Source of the DNA: Okapia johnstoni
Taxonomy: Eukaryota > Chordata > Mammalia > Artiodactyla > Giraffidae
Length of the DNA stretch: 64,000 bases
Direction: 5' to 3'
Assembly (NCBI GenBank): GCA_024291935.2
Contig: CM044310.1
Span: 80,908,713 to 80,972,712 of the forward strand
Below the pieces are notes generated by a model. That model searched no databases. It saw only the letters and a program-made list of their open reading frames with translations, and was not told the DNA's origin. Shown here one piece after another: positions 44,517 through 54,094 of the stretch; position 1 is the stretch's first letter; each line of letters starts with the position of its first letter. A program made the position numbers and the translations under genes.

Positions 44517-45428
44517 CAGTTCAGTTCAGTTCAGTCGCTCAGTCGTGTCTGACTCTTTGCGACCCCATGAATTGCAGCACGCCAGGCCTCTCTGTCCATC
44601 ACCAACTCCCGGAGTCTACCCAAACCCATGTCCATCGAGTCGGTGATGCCATCCAACCATCTCATCCTCTGTCGTCCCCTTCTCCTCCTGCCCCCCATAC
44701 CACCCAGCATTAGGGTCTTCTCCAATGAGTCAACTCTTCGCATGAGGTGGCCAAAGTATTGGAGTTTCAGCTTCAACATCAGTCCTTCCAATGAACACCC
44801 AGGATTGATTTCTTTTAGGATGGATTGATTGGATCTCCTTGCAGTCCAAGGGACTCTCAAGAGTCTTCTCCAACACCACAGTTCAAAAGCATCAATTCTG
44901 TGGCGCTCAGCTTTCTTCACCATCCAACTCTCACATCCATACATGACCACTGGAAAAACCATAGCCTTGACTAGATGGACTTTTGCTGGCAAAGTAATGT
45001 CTCTGCTTTTCAATATGCTGTCTAGGTTGGCTATAACCTTCCTTCCAAGGAGTAAACGTCTTTTAATTTCATGGTTGCAATCACCATCAGCAGTGATTTT
45101 GGAGCCCAAAAAAGTAAAGTCTGACACTGTTTCCATTGTTTCCCCATCTATTTCCCATGAAGTGATGGGCCAGATGCCATGATCTTAGTTTTCTGAACGT
45201 TGAGCTTTAAGCCAGCTTCTTCACTCTCCTCTTTCACTTTCATCAAGAGGCTCTTTAGTTCTTCTTCACTTTCTTCCATAAGGGTGGTGTCATCCGCATA
45301 TCTGAGGTTATTGATATTTCTCCCGGCAATCTTGATTCCAGCTTGTGTTTCTTCCAGCCCAGCGTTTCTCATGATGTACTCTGCATATAAGTAAAATAAG
45401 CAGGGTGACAATATACAGCCTTGATGTA
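44517..45428 (-). mobile_element. BovB LINE inside L1M, youngest copy
   Basis: Antisense BovB. The sense frame 44531-45136 (201 codons) is unbroken to the natural C-terminus (ends SQTRLSD) and includes YGCESW. The upstream frame 45148-45411 carries the Y-A-D-D catalytic motif, one frameshift away. The target duplication is ctcttttcct (44507-44516) / ctcttttgct (45429-45438). Lacks the endonuclease and most of the reverse transcriptase, so it cannot move itself. Confidence 0.94.
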
Positions 45429-45779
45429 CTCTTTTGCTAGGGTAAAATAAAAGGTTATTAATATGAGATCTTTAATTTTAAAAATAAAAGCACTTAATGC
45501 TATAATTTCTAAGTACTGCTTTATCTGCGTCCCATAAATTTGATATATTGCATTTTATTTTTGTTCAGTTATTTGTTCAAAATATTTTCTAATGTCCCTT
45601 GAGTTTCCTTTTGGCCCACAAATTATTCAGAAGTGCGTTGTTTAATTTCCAAGTATTTGAGTACTTTTTCCAGATATCTTTGTTATTAATTTCTAGCTTA
45701 GTTCCAGGGTGCTTAGGATTTGGATCTCATGAGCCTAAAGCTGGAGATAGAAATTGGGGCAACTTGGGGAGGGTAACTT

Positions 45780-46050
45780 GATAATTGTAGCAAAAACCTT
45801 AGGAATGTTCATATATTTGGACCCAACAGTTCCACTTCTCTGCTTGTATCCTGAGGAAATAATCGTGAATGCACACATACATTTGTTCAATCCCCGAATT
45901 TGGAAAAACCAAGATGCCAAACAATGATGCCAAACACTTTTTTTTTAGCTAAAGTGTAGTTATCCAAACAATGAAATATTATGCAGCCTTTGAAAGTTAT
46001 TCTGAGGAAGAATGTGGAGTGCCATGGGAAGGAACTGATAATCTATATTA
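45780..46050 (+). mobile_element. Old L1 3' end
   Basis: 'cccaacagttccacttctctgcttgtatcctgaggaaataatcgtgaatgcacac', 'acaatgaaatattatgcagcctttgaaag' fit the L1M 3' layout. Confidence 0.65.
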
Positions 46051-46054
46051 AGTC

Positions 46055-46200
46055 CTTCATTTTCTGTCATGTCCCCACTGGGATGTAATCTCAATGAGAC
46101 AACAGATTTTGCTTCTCTTGTTTATTCCTCTTTTTACAGTGCTGGCCATAGTAGTATACAGAAATATTTAAATAAATTAATTACTATGCAAAATTACAGT
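46055..46200 (+). mobile_element. L2 3' end
   Basis: 'ccactgggatgtaatctcaatgagacaacagattttgcttctcttgtttattcc', 'agtgctggccatagtagtatacagaaatatttaaataaatt'. Confidence 0.6.
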
Positions 46201-46304
46201 TTATCATTATTGTATTATATAATTATTATAATTTATTGTACATATGTGTATGTATATAGTATATGTATGTATGTAAACATCTATGAAATTTGGTTTTCTC
46301 TTTT

Positions 46305-46504
46305 TTTTAAAAAAGATTTTTTTTGCTGTGGACCATTGTTAAAGTCTTTATTGAATTTGTTGTATAATTGACATTGCTTCTGTTTTCATGTTTTGTTTTT
46401 TTGGCCATGGAGCATATGGGATCTTAGCTCCTTGACTGGGGATTGAACCCACACCCCCTTCATTGGATGGCAAAGTCTTAACCACTAGACCACCAGGGAA
46501 GTGC
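46305..46504 (-). mobile_element. CHR-type SINE
   Basis: Antisense CHR with its tail: 'agtctttattgaatttgttg', 'tttggccatggagcatatgggatcttagctccttgactggggattgaaccc', 'accactagaccaccagggaagtgcc'. tctctttt flanks it at 46297-46304 and 46513-46520. Confidence 0.88.
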
Positions 46505-47194
46505 CTGGTCCCTCTCTTTTGATGTGAGTTACATTCCTGCTCCTACTCTGCTTTTAAGTTATAGGTATTCCTCCCCCACTTTCCATGTGACTCCAGATCA
46601 ATTTCACACAGCTGGTCCTCTTCACCTGTGAAACAATTCCTGTTTGGAGAAGGGGAGTTTATAGTGATCAGATATTATAATGATGACCTCACAATTAGTA
46701 GGTATAAGTCACCTCATTCTTCTGAAGGACAAGTGTGGACAAATGTTACTTTCCCCTCAAGGCCCAAGGTGAGCTCATGTCACAGGGAGATCTCGGGCCA
46801 AGATATTTCCCCCCAGCGACTTTCCCTTCCAGTGCCCTGGGCTAGTAGCCCTGTCCTTCCAGAGACAATGACTCCAGGGCATCTGGGGCCCCTGATTCCA
46901 CTCGAGGCTGTGCGCCCCTCACCAGAAGTGTCTGGGTTTTCTGCATCACATGAAATGCCACTGTGGCCTTGCATTCTTGCTGGCTCTTACATTTCCCAAA
47001 TACCAAAAGGCCACAGTCTGCCATAGCAACCAACAGTCTGAGAAATGTAATTGCTTTTTTAAAAAAATATTGGGCAACCGGGCCACTTGTGCTTTGTTAC
47101 TCTCTAGCTTTTATGAAACAACACAAAGTACTGCACGAGACACCCGAAGCCCCTCAGCAGGGTTCAGTGAAAATGAAATGGGTGGGGAGGTGAC
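46505..47194. other. Unassigned unique DNA with an X-box-like site
   Basis: 47021-47034 reads gccatagcaaccaa, close to one half of the RFX palindrome GTTGCCATGGCAAC. A 132-codon plus frame (46628-47026) and frames on the other strand overlap, with no domain. No repeat similarity, so it may include conserved DNA. Confidence 0.3.
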
Positions 47195-47360
47195 CCAATC
47201 AGAGATCGGGTTCTGTCACTGTGTGAATGCAGGCACATGAATGAATCTCTGAATTCACCTGTCCCACCTGTGAAAGTGGGCATTAAGGTGGTATCAGAAC
47301 TGAAAGGATGGGCCCCTTGTGTCTGGCAGATAGTGAGGGCTCAGTACAGAGGGTTTGTTG
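47195..47360 (+). mobile_element. MIR SINE
   Basis: 'ggttctgtcactgtgtgaatgcaggcacatgaatgaatctctgaattcacctgtcccacctgtgaaagtggg', 'gtctggcagatagtgagggctcagtac'. Confidence 0.6.
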
Positions 47361-47831
47361 TAACGCAATCCTGGCTGACAACTGTGCTCCGAATTACCTC
47401 TTAAAGGACCTCCTTTCAAGGGAAGAGGAACCATTGGAATCAAGGTGAGCTCTACCTAACTCACACCTGCCTCATCTGTTTGGCTTGTTTTCCTTTCACC
47501 TGTTCTTCCTTCCTCACTATCTTGCACATCTCAATGGCCATTGCTGATGGCAGAGATCTGCAGCTTCTCTGGCCTCCTTTTGGGACAAGAGTGTAGGGAG
47601 ATATAAGTAGGACTTTTTACCTTTTCCAGGTTTGTTCTGTAGGTCCCTCGCCAACCTGAAATTGACCACACAAGTTGGCACTAGATGTCATGGGAGGACA
47701 TTACCTTGTAAATGATCCCCTTTCAAGGGAAGAGCATATTGTTGGAATGCTTGGTGAAGTTTCTCTGGAGCTTGGAAGTTGGGAGACCCCTTGTCCCTGA
47801 AGGGGACTTTCAAAAACTAATTGTTCATGTC
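47361..47831. other. Unassigned unique DNA
   Basis: The phrase cctttcaagggaagag occurs at 47411-47426 and again at 47719-47734, suggesting an internal old duplication. No gene recognised. Confidence 0.4.
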
Positions 47832-48048
47832 CACTAGAGCTTTCCTGGTAGCTCAGATGGTAAAGAATCTGCCTGCAATGCAGGAGACTTGAGTTCAATC
47901 CCTGGGTTGGGAAGATCCCCTGGAGAAGAGAATGGCAACCCACCCCAGTATTCCTGCCTGGAGAATTCCATGGGCAGAGGAGCCTGAAAGGCTACAGTCG
48001 ATGGGATCACAGTCAGAGATGACTGACTGACTGACACTAACACTAGAG
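47832..48048 (+). mobile_element. Bov-tA SINE
   Basis: agctttcctggtagctcaga, caatgcaggagacttgagtt, gaagatcccctggagaagag, 'ggctacagtcgatgggatcacag', then a short GACT repeat. cactagag is duplicated at 47832-47839 and 48041-48048. Confidence 0.92.
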
Positions 48049-48639
48049 ATTCAGTGGGAAAGGACAGTATGGACTTTGGTGACCCAAGCCCTTTGCCTGA
48101 CACCTACCTGGGCCCTGGTGTCCCCACCCCTTATCCTAGTGTCTTGGGTCTCCATCCATGACAACAGCACTCTCTTGTTTGCAACATGTGTGTCTGCTTT
48201 GTTTCCACCCTCCCACCCTCCCAGGAACTTCCTGAGAGCTAGAAACACCAATTCAATCTAATGTCGCTCTCTTCCCAACTCCGAGTTTAGTAATCAGCCA
48301 CCGGAAGCAGCAGAGGATGAGGTCATTTGAATCCTGAACTGATAGCTGTTTTGTGCAAAGGAAAGTGATGCTCCCACCCACCCACACACACCTGAAAATA
48401 CCTGTTCTTCCAAGAGAGAGTTGGCTAAGGGCCTTTGTTCTTGGGCATGGAGCAAGCGAGTGGCATTACATTTGAGTGGCTTTCCCGTTCTCTCTGCCTG
48501 CCTCTGAGTGTCTGAGCAAAATGTTCTGCTTTTGATTGTTGCTCTTCAAACAGCTTAGTATCGTTGTGCTTCTGCTTCTTTTTAATAAAGAAAAACAAGG
48601 AGGGGTTTTGTTCATGCAAAATTAACACACATTCAAACT
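48049..48639. other. Unassigned unique DNA
   Basis: A CCCA/CA-rich run lies at 48374-48392. Nothing else recognised. Confidence 0.4.
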
Positions 48640-48915
48640 GCATTTCTTTGATCCAGTCTGGACTCTGATCTGTGCCGGCCTTTTTATTTTCCCACTGAGA
48701 ATGTACGGCTCAGGAAGGATTAGGGAGGGAGAAAACCGCTTACCACTTCCCATTTGATTAACACAATTTAATGCGGCAATAATGCCGGGGAAGTTCATTA
48801 CTTGGGAAAGGCTCTGATGCGGCTGCCCACGGTGTCTGGGGACTGACTCTTTTTATTTAAAATGCAATCAAGCACCTACGGTGAGAGGATCTGTGAAATC
48901 CTGCCTAAGCTGGGG
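48640..48915. promoter_or_regulatory. Candidate conserved non-coding element with retained CpGs
   Basis: No repeat similarity. About nine CpGs occur (tgccggcc, tacggc, aaccgc, atgcggc, tgccgggg, atgcggct, cacggtg, tacggtg), unusual for AT-rich ruminant background. AT cores such as ttgattaacacaatttaatg lie among them. Inferred, not shown, to be conserved. Confidence 0.33.
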
Positions 48916-48984
48916 AAGGTGGAATTTCCATTTAGTGTAGACAGACAAAAATCCCTTCTGTTTGTATAGCTTTTGATAGTTTTT

Positions 48985-49400
48985 CATTCCACCTACAAAT
49001 ATTTAATGTGGCTTATTAAGTTCAAGACCCTGGGATGAGAAAAAGAGCAAAGGACCCTACCCTCATGGTGCTTACAGCCTAGAAAAGAAGAAGGCCTTTA
49101 GCCAAAGTGAGTGGACTGGTGAAGAGCATCAAAAGAGGAAGGACAGGGGTGTGACAGCAAGTGAGTCAGTAAAATGGCATCTGTCGGGGCAATCAGGGAA
49201 GCCCACCTGGAGGAGGTGACATATGAGCCCAGATCAGAAGCATGAGTAACAGTCTATTTGGAATGGGTGACCAGGTGAGGGGCAGAGTTTTTGAGGCTGA
49301 GAAACAGCCTGTGTGAAGCTGTGAGGCAGCAGCCGCCTGAGCTATGAGCAGAGCTCAGAGGTGGCCACCATCTGGGCAGATGGAGGGTAGGAAGTAGACA
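48985..49400 (-). mobile_element. L2 LINE fragment
   Basis: 'cacctacaaatatttaatg', 'aagaccctgggatgagaaaaagagcaaaggaccctaccctcatggtgcttacagcctag', 'cctggaggaggtgacatatgagcccagatc' give the antisense L2 order. Confidence 0.75.
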
Positions 49401-49554
49401 GGGGAGAGGGATGGAAAAGTGTCCATCGATGCATGCCAGCAGGCCTGCCTCCAGTTCAGCTGCAGCCAGGTATGAAGGGTGAAGGGTCACCCTATGGCCA
49501 GATGATTAGAAATCTGTGGTCTCCATCTCTGAGGATCCCCAACCCCTCAATGGC

Positions 49555-49720
49555 TTAGAAGGCCCAGGCTTAAGGCCCAACCCTGTGTCTCCTCAGATCT
49601 GTGCCCTTGGCCATGTCATTTGGCTCACCTTTGCCTTTGTTTCTACCTATAAAATGTTGTGGTCACTCTTTGCTTGCCTCACAGCACTATCATGTAAAAG
49701 AAATTAAACAGGAGACAAGC
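49555..49720 (+). mobile_element. MIR-like fragment
   Basis: 'gcccttggccatgtcatttggctcacctttgcctttgtttctacctataaaatgttgtggtc' fits the MIR core. Confidence 0.55.
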
Positions 49721-49949
49721 AGTTTCAAGATATTCTGGGGAATATCAGAGCTCCTGGCATCAATCGTTAATGGGACAAAATACACAGGATGTGACTGGTC
49801 AAGAGGAAGGAGTGGTGAATTGCACTGAAATTGGGAAGATTCCTTGGTCCACCTTCAAGGAATAAGCCTGAGGTCTTCGGAGGAATGGTCTCCCTGAAAT
49901 ATTCTTCACTTTAGTCATGAGCAGGTAGGTTATTCTGCTGTAAATACAA

Positions 49950-50215
49950 CGCCAATGTCCCTGACTTAGTATCTCAAAAGTTATTTCTCATTCACATAAA
50001 GTCGATTCAGTCCTGGGCAGCTGTCCAGGGCAACTGGCCAGTGTTCTGTGAGTTTACGACTCAGCCTGAGGGAGCCTCACCCAAAGTTGTAGGGTCATTG
50101 TGGAGACAGCACACCAGTTCTTCAGTGCTTCACCTGGAAGGTACATGTGATACTTCCGCTGTGATTCCAGTGGCCCAAAGAGGTCACGTGGCCACACCTC
50201 AGCTCAAGAATATGC
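49950..50215 (-). mobile_element. Ancient interspersed repeat (family A-like)
   Basis: 'gacttagtatctcaaaagttatttctcattcacataaagtcgattcagtcctgggcagctgtccagggc' and 'ccaaagaggtcacgtggccac' look like an old repeat related to family A or B. Assignment uncertain. Confidence 0.35.
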
Positions 50216-50279
50216 CACGCTGCACTTCTTTGTCCCAATAGCCTGTGTCCTGCCTGCCAGCACCCTGCTTCTCCTTAGC

Positions 50280-50490
50280 CAGTTCTCCTGCTTTTGCCCC
50301 CAAAGAATTTATCATCTTATGACTTACCACATAGTTTATCTCTTATGTATATTATTTATCATACCCCACCCTTAGAATCTGAATGCCACAAGGGCAGGGA
50401 TCTTGCTCAATTTTATTCTTGATATTTCCCAAATATTCAGGATGGTGCCTGGCACGTACAAGGTGCTCAATAAATATTTGCCGAATGTCC
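50280..50490 (+). mobile_element. L2 3' end
   Basis: 'tagaatctgaatgccacaagggcagggatcttgctc', 'ggtgcctggcacgtacaaggtgctcaataaatatttgccgaatg'. A textbook L2 tail. Confidence 0.85.
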
Positions 50491-50917
50491 AGAGGGACCT
50501 CCCAGTAATACCTGAGTTCTCCAGGATCTGTGGCCCAGAAAGTGGGAAAATTTTTTTCTAGATTATCATGTTTCCTCAGGGGAACTATACTCCTCCAAAA
50601 ATGTGGTATCTCGCGGTCAGCGTCTCTGCCTATCAGGATGTTAATGATGAATAAAAACAACAATTGAGGCTCAGAGAGAGGAAGGGCGTTGTTTCAGGGC
50701 AGAGGGTGTCACAAAGAGAAAGGAAAGCCAGAGGAAACGGGAGGAGGCGGGTCACAGCCAGGGGCTGAGAGCTGTATTTTCACTCCCTGATCACCCATGA
50801 GTGGCAGAGGAGAACCAGCTCTCTCGTGCTTCCTGAATGGCAATGGCAGAGGCTGTCTTGAGCAAGAACAAATTGTTCTGATCCGTGGATCTGGATCAAA
50901 TAATTCAAGGAGAGGCT
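50491..50917. other. Unassigned unique DNA
   Basis: Purine-rich around 50670-50750. Nothing recognised. Confidence 0.4.
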
Positions 50918-51068
50918 AGAGAGGAGTCCTGGAGAGGGAAATGGCAACCCATTCCCATATTTTTGCCTGGGAAATCACACGGTCAGAGGAGCCTGGCAGG
51001 CTTCAGCCCAGGGAGTCACAAAGAGTTGGACACGACTTAGTGACTAAACAGCAACAAAGAGAGGAATC
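50918..51068 (+). mobile_element. 5'-truncated Bov-tA SINE
   Basis: Only the right two thirds remain: 'ctggagagggaaatggcaacccattcc', 'tttgcctgggaaatcacacgg', 'gggagtcacaaagagttggacacgac'. The flanks agagaggagtc (50918-50928) and agagaggaatc (51058-51068) show the truncation happened at insertion. Confidence 0.9.
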
Positions 51069-51499
51069 AGACATATGGAGCCACTGGGCTTGACTCTATG
51101 GCCAAGGGGGAAGAGGCCAGCCTGGAAGGCTGGTAGAGGTTTCCTCCTCGCTTCCTGGCTGTGGCGAATTCAGCTTTCTCACCTTGCAAGTACTATCCCT
51201 GGCAACTTTAGGAGTGCACTTTACTTCCCTCTTGCAGGCAGAAGGCACAAGACACATCTGTAATTAGCCTCCACTGTCAGGGAGAAGAAATCTGTGTGAG
51301 CCTCTTCTAACTGGCTGAAAGCCTGGCCTGGCTGTAGAGCCACCTGGGTAACACTGGGTGATGGGAACTCTGTGCTGACTCTGTGCTACGCCTGCAGGAG
51401 GTTCTATCGGCCAGGCCTCTAATAAACTCTTCACAGCAGCCGCTCACACCTGGGGACCTTTACCCTCTGGGGAGCCCTCTCTGTGTCCCAGCTGTTTCT
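51069..51499. other. Unassigned unique DNA
   Basis: Nothing recognised. Confidence 0.4.
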
Positions 51500-51660
51500 T
51501 TACCGCCTTGAGAGTTCAAGCAAGAAGGCAGAGATTTGTTGCAATTCTAAACACATCGGAAATGTGAAAACACGCGACTTGGCCACCGTCTCCCTTCGGA
51601 TGATAGGAAGACTGCTTATGTCTGGTGTTTGCCCTCTTCCTCTCCGGTCTCTCTGCAGTA
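51500..51660. promoter_or_regulatory. Candidate conserved non-coding element
   Basis: 'acacatcggaaatgtgaaaacacgcgac' followed by gccaccgtctcccttcgg retains five CpGs in about 60 bp with no repeat similarity. The local frame on the plus strand (51483-51707) has no known domain. Low confidence. Confidence 0.25.
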
Positions 51661-51794
51661 GTGATTATATTCTCACTTCTTTCTTTCTTTTGATGTTTCA
51701 TCTGTGATGGTGGAAGAGAGATATGGGCACGTGACGATGTGGTAATAACGAGATGGCTTATGTTGTGTGATGCTCTGACCTTTCCAGTGGGCCT

Positions 51795-51955
51795 CCGCGT
51801 GTAGGTTTTATCCTCACAGCTTCCCCGCCAGGAAAGCTCGACAAGGAGGATTGTCTTTCTATTTGCAGATGGAGCTGTTTGAGCTCCAGAAAGGAGCAGG
51901 GACTTGCCTCAGGGTCCAGGGTAAGATTCAGATTTAGTGAGAATCCAGTTGGCCC
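51795..51955 (-). mobile_element. MIR fragment
   Basis: 'ttatcctcacagcttccccgccagg', 'tttgcagatggagctgtttgagctccagaaaggagcagggacttgcctcagggtcc'. Confidence 0.65.
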
Positions 51956-51964
51956 GGGTTTTTG

Positions 51965-52115
51965 TTTTTTAGAGTGTTTGACAAATATTTAGGCAGTTGC
52001 TACCATGTGCCAGGAGTTTTTCCAGGGGCTGGTGAGAGAGGTGGATGAAAAGTTGGGTTTCTGCTTTCTGGGTTTACATTCTTGGGATTCATCTGATAGA
52101 GGCAGATCAATAGAG
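51965..52115 (-). mobile_element. L2 3' end fragment
   Basis: 'gtgtttgacaaatatttaggcagttgctaccatgtgccaggagtttttccaggggctgg', 'tggatgaaaagttgggtttctgctttctgggtttacattctt'. Confidence 0.7.
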
Positions 52116-52199
52116 GCAGATTTAGAAAATTCACATATTTAGTGCAAAATGGTTTTTTCTTGATTTGATTTTTAAAACGAGGCTTAGGGTACAGAGTTC

Positions 52200-52345
52200 T
52201 CACTCCAGGTCTGTCTCTGTCTCTTTCTCTCCCTTTCTGCCTCCTCCTCCTTCTCTTTCCCTTCCTCTTCCTATTTTTTTTTCCCTGTTAGGAGTTGGGG
52301 AGATCCAAGTTCACTGCCATAGCTATCTACTCCCTTTCTTTCTTT
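52200..52345 (+). repeat. Pyrimidine-rich low-complexity tract
   Basis: CT-rich runs (gtctctgtctctttctctcc, cctcctcctccttctctttc). Partly T-rich at 52275-52283. Confidence 0.75.
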
Positions 52346-52399
52346 CCTAATGATTTCAATACTTTTGATACAATGCACCACAGGCTTTTTCTTGCACAG

Positions 52400-52600
52400 G
52401 AACAAAAGGTGAAATGTTAATATGATTTTATTTGGGCTCAGATTGGATGAGGAAGACCTTCTGTTTGCTACCTTTCTTCCTCTGGTCGGTATTCGTTAAT
52501 TAAATCGAGCTGGTGGAAAATGACCTTTGGGGAGAGGGGTCTCGTGAGAATAGAACACGTTTTAATCAAATATGGACAATAAATAAGTAAACAAGAAAGG
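52400..52600. promoter_or_regulatory. Candidate conserved non-coding element, homeodomain-type
   Basis: gttaatatgattttatttgg, ggtcggtattcgttaattaa (ttaattaa palindrome at 52496-52503), atcgagctgg, ctcgtgagaatag and acacgttttaatc lie in unique sequence. The same palindrome occurs in the 9.4-kb candidate. Function inferred only. Confidence 0.32.
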
Positions 52601-52814
52601 AGCTATTTACGTAGAGAGGCAAACCTGGGAGGCCTCTCACCTCTAGGCCAAGCGTGGCCGGTGACTTGGTCTGCTGGGCTTGAGGGCCCTGAAAGGGAAC
52701 TGAACGTCTGCCTGCCCGAGGAGGAGGCTGGTTCACCCCAAGTATGAAAATTCTCTGCCAGGAGCAAGACAGATCCCAGCTGTATATGGAAGAAATGAAA
52801 TGGGAGCATTGTGG

Positions 52815-53020
52815 TGAGCATCCGTGTGGGCTCTGAAGGCTCTGACACTTACTTTCTATGTGACTTTAAGTGAGCTACTTAGCCTTTTGAATCTCAGCTT
52901 CCTAACCTATAGAATGGGGGTATAGTATTAAAGGGCTGTTAAGAGTCAATAAAATTACAGCCATAATAAGTTGAACATGAACGTGACAGGCACTCAGTAC
53001 AGGATGTTTATTATGATACC
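52815..53020 (+). mobile_element. MIR SINE
   Basis: 'gtgactttaagtgagctacttagccttttgaatctcagcttcctaacctatagaatgggggtatag', 'gacaggcactcagtac'. Confidence 0.75.
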
Positions 53021-53174
53021 TCTGTCTCTCCCCAGTCCCTAGCCTGTCCCCTTAAATGTGCTGCCTGCAGGGAATCCAGGCTTATCACACTGCCTCTTTT
53101 CCTTTGTGTTTTTTGCAGAAAATTATGATGAAATATATGTCTTTTTCTGGAAATCATCTTTGAATATAAAATAT

Positions 53175-53295
53175 AAGGATTCATGGATTCATGTAACTAT
53201 TGAGCGCCTACCATGGGTCAGGTACTCTGCAAGCTGCTGGACATAGAATGGAGAGCGGAAAAGCAGATCCAGCACATGCTCTCATGGAGTTTCCA
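53175..53295 (-). mobile_element. L2 3' end fragment
   Basis: 'actattgagcgcctaccatgggtcaggtactctgcaagctgctggac', 'catgctctcatggagtttccagtcc'. Confidence 0.75.
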
Positions 53296-53510
53296 GTCCA
53301 ACCAGTGCCATCTGATAGAACTTCCCACGATGATAGAAATGTTCCTCATCTGTGATGTCCAATATGGTAGCCGCCAGCCACACGTGAATGTGGAGCACTC
53401 GAAATGTGGCTAGTGACATGAAGTGGAGATTAAATGCAATGGTATTTAATTTTAATTGATATAAATTAAAATAGCCATACAAAATGAGTGGCTAAACTAT
53501 TAGCATGGGT
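53296..53510 (+). mobile_element. Non-autonomous hAT-type DNA transposon
   Basis: 'cagtgccatctgatagaact', 'tgatagaaatgttcctcatctgtgatgtccaatatggtagccgccagccacacgtgaatgtggagcactcgaaatgtggctagtg', 'ttaattttaattgatataaattaaaatagccat': a well-known old mammalian MER-type element. The exact subfamily name and strand are not certain. Confidence 0.7.
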
Positions 53511-53744
53511 CTAGAAGATAAATGTGAAAATGTTTCACACAGAGCGTGGCACCCAGTCAGTACTCCTAAGTGCACATTTCCTTTCCTTCTCCCCACTATG
53601 TGGCCCCTGGTACCCCGCGTATAACTCCTCTGCTGCTATCACACCTTCTTGTGGATGAGTGAGGTCATGCAAATAGACTCTAGAAAGGTAGACACCGGTT
53701 CAGAGTACTTCATGCCTGCCTGGCAGGATTTTGCACACATCAGG

Positions 53745-53965
53745 TGAGACAATGTGGTATAGGGAAGGGGACTTGCTTTGTAGCTGAGCAGGAATGATGG
53801 AAATGATGTTAAAGTTTGGCTTCATCACTCACCAGCTGCAGGATGGGAGCAAGTTATTTGACCTCTCTGGGTCTCAGCTTTCACGTCTGTTAATTGGGAT
53901 GATGATCGCTATTTGGGTAGTTGTGAAAACAGATGAGATCATGCAGGAAATGAACCCATGACACA
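53745..53965 (+). mobile_element. MIR SINE
   Basis: 'catcactcaccagctgcaggatgggagcaagttatttgacctctctgggtctcagctttcacgtctgttaattgggatgatgatc', 'gttgtgaaaacagatgagatcatg'. Confidence 0.8.
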
Positions 53966-54094
53966 AATGGTCTTCAAAGATGAGAAATCCAATTAGAAGC
54001 CAAATAGGGTCAACCCATGATGCTGTGTCTTCTCTGGACGTTCCCAGCTTGACAGATACACCCCTTGCAGTGTGAGTCTGTTGTCCTGGTCTTG

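Larger units (their letters stand above)
40155..45720 (-). mobile_element. Old L1 (L1M) antisense, about 3.3 kb of L1 around three insertions
   Basis: Antisense L1 from 3' UTR into ORF2: 'ggggtgtacagttctatgag', 'ttgggtagtattccatgatatgg', 'ggattactgggtcatatgat', 'ttcttattgttgagtttgag', 'tgaccttgctaaactcacttattag', 'ctttgcattcttgggataaac', 'ccatctggatcaggaatttt', 'ttcattgatttctctatttttctg', 'ccacaaattattcagaagtg'. The order is intact when a Bov-tA and two BovB copies are removed. Frames are broken throughout. Confidence 0.88.

Noticed and set aside
44531..45411. Reverse-transcriptase-like protein as a host gene
   Set aside because: It is the 3' part of a BovB retrotransposon with target duplication, not a domesticated gene.
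46628..47026. 132-codon plus-strand open frame
   Set aside because: No family recognised, and the opposite strand has frames of similar size. Treated as chance.
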